Source of the DNA: Alphaproteobacteria bacterium
Lineage (GTDB): Bacteria; Pseudomonadota; Alphaproteobacteria; UBA3830
Direction of reading: 5' to 3'
Assembly: GCA_015062335.1 (NCBI GenBank)
Contig: SUUU01000005.1
Location: 1 to 47,733 of the forward strand
Length of the DNA stretch: 47,733 bases
Part shown: positions 41,972 to 47,733 of the stretch, in pieces
How positions within the stretch are numbered: the stretch's first letter is position 1
Layout of the letters: every line of letters starts with the position of its first letter
Notes under the pieces: generated by a model
What the model saw: the letters and a program-made list of their open reading frames with translations, nothing else
Database searches by the model: none
What the model was told of the DNA's origin: nothing
Program-made: the position numbers and the translations under genes

Positions 41972-44900
41972 CTATTTTGTCTTTCTTCTGTTAATTTTAA
42001 CTCCAAACTTATTTTCCATTACCTCGTTCTCAGAAATAACAGACCCTTTTGGGTCTTTTGATGCACTTTTCACACCTCTATCAAAAGCCTTACTAATAAA
42101 GGGATCCTTACCACCTTCATGCTCCGTATTGCTGTCTTCATATGTCAATGACTCATCATTCGTCGCAACCATTACCATTGGCAACATATTTCCGAATGTT
42201 TCCTGAATCACATCAAAGCTGAAGAATTTCAACGGCTTTATAACAAGATTAGGATGAGCAAAAGAACCCGTCACATAATACGGAGCAGCATGGGCGCCAT
42301 TGATTCTGTTAGTATTCAAAACAGAAGATGTCAACATCGAAATTCCGCTGATATTAAATTGATCTGCCAAACGATCGTAATGACCACTGTATGAAATCCC
42401 TAATGACGGCCCCACTGCTTTTCCGTTTTCGATTGTAATCGTATTGTCTGACCAAACAAAGCTTCCAAGGCATGTATTAAATCCTATAGCCGGACGATCT
42501 GCCCCGTTGAGGTAATTCATCGAAGAAAATGCTATTAATCTTGCAAGATTACTGTCTTTAGCCATGAAATCATTTATTTCAAACGCTCCGGATATTGATT
42601 TATCTGACATAACCCTGTCATTCATAACTATGTTTATAGTTCCGCCTTCTACTGCATTTGTGATTTTGAAAAATTTCAAAAATTGGCCTGCATCTGACGC
42701 AGACAATGATACTAAACTACTCTTTTTATCCTTTTGAAGTTGCGCAGTTAACGCTAATGTCGTACTATCCGCGATAACTCCGTAGCATCCTCCGTTGATC
42801 AATTTACCATTTTGAATATCAAAACTTCCTTTAACATTTCTTACCGAATGATCTGCAGTTAAGTGCAAAGTATCAATGTTAACGTATCCTGCGACTACTT
42901 CGTTATTCGGCACAGATTTGAATAAATTAGTTAAAATATCTGCATTCAAATCTTTTCCGACAATTGATACAGACAATTTACCTTGTAAATCCCTTATCAA
43001 ATTGATTTTGGCCGAATTATCGTTCATCGTAAAGTCATTTAAGATACATTTACGCAAATGACCTTCATTATCAACAATGATATGCCCGAATAATTTATTA
43101 TTTGCAGAGCTCAACGAAAGATTTGCAATATCCCAAACCCCATCTTTTTCTTGAACTTTTGCAGATAACGATCCTTCCGTACTTCTGAGTTTTACATCAC
43201 CCAAAATCGGAAGAGTCATTAACGCATCTTTCAAATTGATATTTACATCATAATGGTTCACAGCATTATCCCATTTTGACCTGATATCAATGTTATAATT
43301 TCCTGAACAAAACTTATCGATATTTGGTATCAAGGCCTTTAGAAAATCCGATGAAGATTTAAAATGATATTCCGACGTTCCAGAATGATTTTTTAAATTT
43401 TCTTCCATAGAAATGAAAACTTCTTCTTTTCCTTCATTGGCTTCTCCAGAAACTAACAGTTCATCCGCATTCCAAGAAAATTTCAATTCTTTTGTATTAT
43501 CTTTCGATTTTAAAACACCATTTCCTTCCACTATACGGAAAGGCAATTGTTTATCGTCCAGTTGATCTCCTGTAACCTTAACCAATTTCAAATTTACATT
43601 TACATTATTCGAGATATTCAATTTTTCCATAGGTAATTTTTGAAGTTTATCGGAAATGTCAACGGCATATTTTGAAACGTCAGAAAATGACAAATCCGCA
43701 TTAACCGTTCCTATCCAAGAACTGTCATTTGCTGCAATATAGAAGTTACCTCCCTTAACATTGACGTTATCAAACTGTGCCCTATGCAACTGAATATCGA
43801 ATCCGTCAATTCCTATGTTTCCTGTTGCCTCAATTCCTTTCACCATAGAATTGCCCAACGCGACTTGAGCATCCCTAATCTTAAATACTCCGTTTCCGAA
43901 CTGTATTGGATCTTCTATATTGCGTTTACCAAAAGATATCGGCCCGCTCAGATCTATCTTAAACAGATCTAACTTGAATCCCGGCAAATAATTCTTAAAA
44001 AACGGTGATATGGATTTACTGAAGTTTTCAGGAAGCAAGGTGTTAATTTCAGCGATACTTACATTAGTCAAACTTAATGTTCCGCCAAGATTAGCCACAT
44101 CCATCAAATGATACTCAATCATCGGAATACTGACCTGGGTCAAATGAATACCGGAATCTCCATATAACACATTCAACGAACCGATATCTACTCCGTTTTC
44201 GGAAAACGTTCCGATGATGGATGCGCTATCTACAGATTTGCCCAAATTCGGAGATAAAATATTCTTTACTGGAAGTTTGACTGATCCGCTACCGCCCATC
44301 AAATCAAAATCCCCATTAACTATCGAACCGTTCTTTAAACTGAAACGTACAGTGCCGGAAACTGGCAAGTTATTTTGCAAAATTGAATTAATTATCGGAT
44401 TATTGATCGGAGAAGATCTTTGATCCAGCGCCCTTCCTAAACAATAGGGATTACACGAATTCATATTAACAACGTATTTATCTTCATCTCGTACTGAAGC
44501 ACGAATAATGTTAAAAGTCGAAAAGTAATCTTGTTCCGGAAATTTAATTTTAAATGAACAGGCTTTTGGAAATTTATTACCTCCTGTATAGTGGCAGAAT
44601 ACATTCTTCAAATCCCACGCAAATCCATTTTCTTCTATCTTTACATCAGCGTTCAATATTTGAACATTCACTTCATCATTTAAAAGCTTATTAAGTGATC
44701 CCAAAATGTGCAGTGGCTCATACAACGACGTTTTTGTATCAGCTTTCTCCATATTAGGATCAAAATGTACTATTTTAAAATCGTCAGATAATTTTACATT
44801 TATTTTCGGATTAATTATCGATATTCCATTAGTAATCAATTTCTGAGCTTTAATCGTTTCCAGGATATTTGGATAAATGGATATAGTTGGAATTACAACG

Positions 44901-45307
44901 TCATCCAGTCTCAATCTTTTAATAGTAATTTCCGGAGAGTTTTTGTCAGAATTCCAAGACAATTTCGCGGATCTTGTTGAAAAATCAGCATCGGGAAACA
45001 TCCTCATAATATGATCATTAATAACTAAGGAAATGAATTTACTCTCCACCGATTTAGATTGAATAAAAATACCGAATAGCAATAAAGAGATTATCAATCC
45101 TATCAAACCTCCAGTTATTACAAATGAAGATACTCTTATAATCTTCATCAAGTAACTCGATACAGGTTTGATGATCATCACAGAAAACGATTCCTTGACG
45201 TAATTTCGCGTCGAAAAATCCAATTCGACATTATCCGAAACCACCTGAAGACCTTTGGTATTTTTCTTTCTTTTAATTAAATTCACAGCACTACTAAACA
45301 AACTCAT
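41972..45307 (-). CDS. AsmA/YhdP-like inner-membrane protein (DUF3971 and AsmA-like C-terminal region)
   Basis: Giant periplasmic-spanning protein of 1111 residues. A cytoplasmic N-terminal 50 residues, one membrane helix (about 57-80, SSFVITGGLIGLIISLLLFG), then a long beta-rich region with repeated strand-turn patterns. The C-terminal part (about 890-1060) shows AsmA-like segments such as GTINIVMNDRVMSDKSISG, NGADRPAIGFNTCLGSFVW and VTGSFAHPNLVIKPL. The family (YhdP, TamB, AsmA) is thought to carry phospholipids between membranes; that function is inferred. The ATG at 45307 is preferred; a TTG three codons earlier exists. No ribosome-binding site of note. It is followed by the SIMPL gene. 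Confidence 0.82.
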   Translation of the reverse strand: MSLFSSAVNLIKRKKNTKGLQVVSDNVELDFSTRNYVKESFSVMIIKPVSSYLMKIIRVSSFVITGGLIGLIISLLLFGIFIQSKSVESKFISLVINDHIMRMFPDADFSTRSAKLSWNSDKNSPEITIKRLRLDDVVIPTISIYPNILETIKAQKLITNGISIINPKINVKLSDDFKIVHFDPNMEKADTKTSLYEPLHILGSLNKLLNDEVNVQILNADVKIEENGFAWDLKNVFCHYTGGNKFPKACSFKIKFPEQDYFSTFNIIRASVRDEDKYVVNMNSCNPYCLGRALDQRSSPINNPIINSILQNNLPVSGTVRFSLKNGSIVNGDFDLMGGSGSVKLPVKNILSPNLGKSVDSASIIGTFSENGVDIGSLNVLYGDSGIHLTQVSIPMIEYHLMDVANLGGTLSLTNVSIAEINTLLPENFSKSISPFFKNYLPGFKLDLFKIDLSGPISFGKRNIEDPIQFGNGVFKIRDAQVALGNSMVKGIEATGNIGIDGFDIQLHRAQFDNVNVKGGNFYIAANDSSWIGTVNADLSFSDVSKYAVDISDKLQKLPMEKLNISNNVNVNLKLVKVTGDQLDDKQLPFRIVEGNGVLKSKDNTKELKFSWNADELLVSGEANEGKEEVFISMEENLKNHSGTSEYHFKSSSDFLKALIPNIDKFCSGNYNIDIRSKWDNAVNHYDVNINLKDALMTLPILGDVKLRSTEGSLSAKVQEKDGVWDIANLSLSSANNKLFGHIIVDNEGHLRKCILNDFTMNDNSAKINLIRDLQGKLSVSIVGKDLNADILTNLFKSVPNNEVVAGYVNIDTLHLTADHSVRNVKGSFDIQNGKLINGGCYGVIADSTTLALTAQLQKDKKSSLVSLSASDAGQFLKFFKITNAVEGGTINIVMNDRVMSDKSISGAFEINDFMAKDSNLARLIAFSSMNYLNGADRPAIGFNTCLGSFVWSDNTITIENGKAVGPSLGISYSGHYDRLADQFNISGISMLTSSVLNTNRINGAHAAPYYVTGSFAHPNLVIKPLKFFSFDVIQETFGNMLPMVMVATNDESLTYEDSNTEHEGGKDPFISKAFDRGVKSASKDPKGSVISENEVMENKFGVKINRRKTK

Positions 45308-45643
45308 AATGTACAACCCAAATACTTATCGTAATTCTGCAACGAAACTATTTGATAAAAAGTTAATAAAACAAAAAAAGCCCCAAAGCAGGGGCTCAAA
45401 ATAGAAGGAAATGAAAAATTAAATACATATAATATATTTACATTCTATATATATGGCATTATTTATAACTTTGCAAGAGATTATTAATAAAAAATTAATT
45501 TTTTCTACAAAAATAATTTCATTAGTATTCTTTGGCAAGATCAATTAACTGGCATTTCCCTTCAAATGCCTTATTATCAGACTGGTGTTTTGTTTTCTTG
45601 CAAATTATGTTAAGAAGTAGTGTTTTGGATCGAAGGAAAAATT
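45308..45643. other. Gap between the YhdP-like gene and metG
   Basis: AT-rich stretch with no credible gene or tRNA on either strand. It holds a minus-strand terminator-like hairpin (45379-45396), A/T tracts at about 45415-45510 and the metG leader. Divergent promoters for the two flanking genes must lie here, but no single match is convincing. Confidence 0.5.
45379..45396 (-). terminator. Orphan minus-strand terminator upstream of the YhdP-like gene
   Basis: AGCCCC/GGGGCT stem with a 6-base loop; on the minus strand it ends in GGGGCT then a run of seven further T. It is an excellent terminator by sequence, but the only gene behind it on the minus strand is the YhdP-like gene that it precedes, so whatever it ends lies in the gap at 45397-45640 or is antisense to metG. 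Confidence 0.7.
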
Positions 45644-47128
45644 ATGAAGTTTTGTGTTACCACTCCTATATATTATATTAATGGAACGCCACACATCGGA
45701 CACGCTTATGCCAGCACCGCCGCTGACGTATTAGCACGGTTTAATCGCTTAGATGGCAAGTGCGTACATTTTTCCACAGGTACTGATGAACACGGAATCA
45801 AAGTAGCCAGATCCGCAGAAAATGCAAATATGGATGTCAACTTCTTCAGCGATATGATGTCTGCAAAATTCAAGCAAATGTCAGAACTAATGAATATTTC
45901 CTACGATGATTTCATTCGAACGACCGAAGCTCGTCATATTTGTGCAGCACAAAAATTATGGTCGTTAATTGAAAAAGATATTTATAAAAGCTCTTATACT
46001 GGATGGTATGATCCGCGAGATGAAGTATTCGTTGCAGAGAGTGAAATTGTCAATGGCATTGCGCCAAGCGGGGGTAAAGTTGAATGGATGGAGGAAGAAT
46101 CCTACTTCTTCAAATTGTCGGATTATCAAGATAAGTTGCTGGAACATTATGAAACTCATCCTGATTTTATCGCACCAACTTCTCGTCGCAATGAAATTAT
46201 AAATTTCGTAAAAAGCGGACTAAAAGATCTCTGTATTTCGCGCAGCAAGTTTAATTGGGGAGTTCCTGTTCCAAACGAAGAAGGACATGTAATGTATGTT
46301 TGGATCGATGCTTTGGCAAATTATCTAACTACGTTTGGATTCCCTGCAAACCAAGTTGAAGCAGAAAACAAAATGGCCAACTGTATTCATATCGTCGGAA
46401 AAGAAATTTTACGTTTTCACGCCGTATATTGGCCTGCATTTTTAATGTCCGCCGGAATCAAATTACCTAAGAGAATTTTTGCTCATGGATGGTGGACGTG
46501 TGAAGGGCAAAAAATGTCAAAATCCGTAGGTAATGTTGTAGACCCGTTTGAAATAGTCTCCAAATACGGAGTCGATTCTTTAAGATACTTTATGATGCGA
46601 GAGGTAAGGTTTGGTGAAGATGGAGATTTTTCGGAAGACGCATTAAAAAAACGCATCACTTATGATCTCGCAAATGACTTGGGGAATTTAGTTCAACGCG
46701 TACTCGCGTTCATCCAAAAAAGAAATGGTCAGTTACATATTGATTACAACTTTTCAGAAGAATACATGTCTTTGTTCAATAACTCCAGGAATTTAATTTC
46801 TAGAATAAGAGAATTAATATCAAAGCAAGATTTAAGTAATGCGCTAAACGTAATTTGGGATCTTGTCTCCGAATCAAATAAGTTCGTAAATGACATAAAA
46901 CCATGGGAGTTAGCAAAGTCGAATGACCCACGTTTAAACAGTGTGTTGACAGTTTTATGTGAAAGTATCAGGGCTATTGCATTCGGACTGGCTTCGTTCA
47001 TGCCAGAAACATCGACAAAAATCTTCAGATTCATGAACATTAGAGGGAAATCATTTAAAGAAATTGACGATAAATTTATCGATCAGATCTTTCCTCAACC
47101 CTTCCCACTATTTCCGAAGGAAAAATAA
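45644..47128 (+). CDS. metG: Methionyl-tRNA synthetase
   Basis: Charges tRNA-Met and initiator tRNA. Class I catalytic motifs: TTPIYYINGTPHIGHAY (HIGH) near residue 5, FSTGTDEHGIKVARSA near 45, FAHGWWTCEGQKMSKSVGNV (KMSKS) near 285. The C-terminal helical anticodon domain follows. The 494 residues match the shorter MetG form without the C-terminal EMAP-like domain. The start at 45644 is set by GAAGGA 8 bases upstream and by the family start; an ATG eight codons earlier is unsupported. The stop overlaps the tatD ATG by one base. Confidence 0.97.
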   Translation: MKFCVTTPIYYINGTPHIGHAYASTAADVLARFNRLDGKCVHFSTGTDEHGIKVARSAENANMDVNFFSDMMSAKFKQMSELMNISYDDFIRTTEARHICAAQKLWSLIEKDIYKSSYTGWYDPRDEVFVAESEIVNGIAPSGGKVEWMEEESYFFKLSDYQDKLLEHYETHPDFIAPTSRRNEIINFVKSGLKDLCISRSKFNWGVPVPNEEGHVMYVWIDALANYLTTFGFPANQVEAENKMANCIHIVGKEILRFHAVYWPAFLMSAGIKLPKRIFAHGWWTCEGQKMSKSVGNVVDPFEIVSKYGVDSLRYFMMREVRFGEDGDFSEDALKKRITYDLANDLGNLVQRVLAFIQKRNGQLHIDYNFSEEYMSLFNNSRNLISRIRELISKQDLSNALNVIWDLVSESNKFVNDIKPWELAKSNDPRLNSVLTVLCESIRAIAFGLASFMPETSTKIFRFMNIRGKSFKEIDDKFIDQIFPQPFPLFPKEK

Positions 47129-47634
47129 TGTTCGTAGATTCACATTGTCATGTTTACAGAACTGCCTATGAGCAATTTTTAGAAGGACGAGAGATTTTTC
47201 ATCCTCCGGCTTTTTACAATCCTGATGTCGTATTGAGTAGAGCGAAAAAAGAAAATGTTCAAATCCTTCTTAATATCGGAACACAATTATCCGATATTGA
47301 GGAGATTACCCAAATAAGCGAGGCTTGTCCTAGAATTTTTCGAACTGTTGGTATTCATCCTCAATATGCGAAAGAGCATTTACAAAATTTCACAAAAGAA
47401 GAAATTCAAAAAATATTCGAAAAAAGTTGTGAATCATCAACAACCGTCGGAATTGGGGAAATCGGATTAGATTACCTCACAAACAAAGATATTGAAGAAC
47501 AAAAAGATTTGTTCGATTTTCAATTGTCATTGGCTGAGCAATTCGAATTGCCTGTTTCGATTCACACCAGAGAAGCGTGGATCGATACAATGGATTTAAT
47601 TGAGGTTCATCGTAACACGAAAGGAGTTATTCAT
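47128..47634 (+). pseudogene. tatD: TatD-family metal-dependent hydrolase, interrupted
   Basis: TatD DNases are TIM-barrel hydrolases of about 255-265 residues. The N-terminal two thirds are intact: VDSHCHV (HxH), NIGTQ, RTVGIHPQYAKEH, GIGEIGLDYL (metal Glu) and PVSIHTREAW (His). The frame ends at GVIH plus a stop (47635-47637), where relatives continue CFSG. The following 97 bases in any frame do not resemble the missing C-terminal third (the second His/Asp region), so the gene is broken, most simply by an insertion just after CATT. It follows metG with overlapping stop/start, a standard metG-tatD arrangement. Confidence 0.75.
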
Positions 47635-47733
47635 TAAGCCTCTTGCGAAAGTCGAGAGGTTTGTGGTTTTTATGAAAGATAAAGTACTCAGATTTCATCA
47701 GAAGCAATTATCCAAATCTCAAATTATAAATTC
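47635..47733 (+). mobile_element. Possible left end of an insertion sequence within tatD
   Basis: tatD homology stops sharply at 47634. The next bases start TAAGCCTCTTGCGAAAGTCG, with an imperfect palindrome CCTCT...AGAGG, as at many element termini. A new frame opens with ATG at 47672 (MKDKVLRFHQKQLSKSQIIN...), running off the window. No family can be named, and the right end and target duplication are not visible. A mere sequence divergence of the tatD end is the alternative. Confidence 0.4.

Noticed and set aside
1-47733. CRISPR array, prophage or toxin-antitoxin module
   Set aside because: No regularly spaced direct repeats and no cas, phage structural or toxin-antitoxin gene pairs were seen on either strand.

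Overview
The window comes from an AT-rich alphaproteobacterium, most likely an intracellular or host-associated lineage of the Holosporales/Rickettsiales type. The class is supported by a circularly permuted two-piece tmRNA gene, an alphaproteobacterial-type DksA with a single Cys, a split-type transhydrogenase alpha-1 subunit and the cluster lepB-rnc-era-recO. The lifestyle is inferred from erosion: several conserved operons lack their usual members here, a D-Ala-D-Ala dipeptidase is a frameshifted remnant, and tatD appears to be cut by a mobile element. TAA, TAG and TGA all serve as stops, so the standard bacterial code applies. The exact taxon cannot be named from the sequence alone.

Layout. 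1-1.5 kb (minus): kdsA (cut by the window edge), secG, a small 2x[4Fe-4S]-type ferredoxin and rpoZ. 1.6-1.9 kb: permuted ssrA. 1.9-12.8 kb (plus): a HIT protein, then rimP-nusA-infB-rbfA, yidC-engB, surA-rsmA and a membrane metallophosphoesterase. 13.1-13.9 kb (minus): rpmB and a D-Ala-D-Ala dipeptidase pseudogene. 13.9-18.9 kb: a compact chaperone-usher fimbrial locus, with chaperone, usher and terminal subunit on the minus strand and a divergent pilin on the plus strand. 18.9-25.2 kb (minus): efp, tRNA-Leu(CAG), a short RNase D, def, fmt, amiC and mrcA in tight succession. 25.3-31.1 kb (plus): trmB, an unusual response regulator, a monothiol glutaredoxin, an MFS transporter and a histidine kinase that has lost its phosphoacceptor His. 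31.2-35.8 kb: an XRE regulator (minus), a Lys/Ser-rich unknown, a gpsA-type dehydrogenase with a signal peptide, and murJ. 35.9-41 kb (minus): dksA, lepB, rnc, era, recO and pntA, preceded by rpmI-rplT. 41.2-45.3 kb (minus): an AsmA/YhdP-like giant and a SIMPL protein. 45.6 kb to the end (plus): metG and an interrupted tatD.

How the genes work together. Most of the window is housekeeping: translation initiation and rescue (infB, rbfA, rimP, def/fmt, efp, tmRNA), ribosomal proteins, protein export and insertion (secG, yidC, lepB, surA), and envelope synthesis (kdsA, mrcA, amiC, murJ, YhdP-like). The cell therefore appears to keep a real peptidoglycan and Kdo-type outer membrane. The accessory interest lies in the fimbrial locus, whose chaperone carries four tandem ~30-residue repeats inside its first immunoglobulin-like domain. 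It also lies in the odd two-component pair at 26-31 kb and the secreted-looking GpsA homologue.
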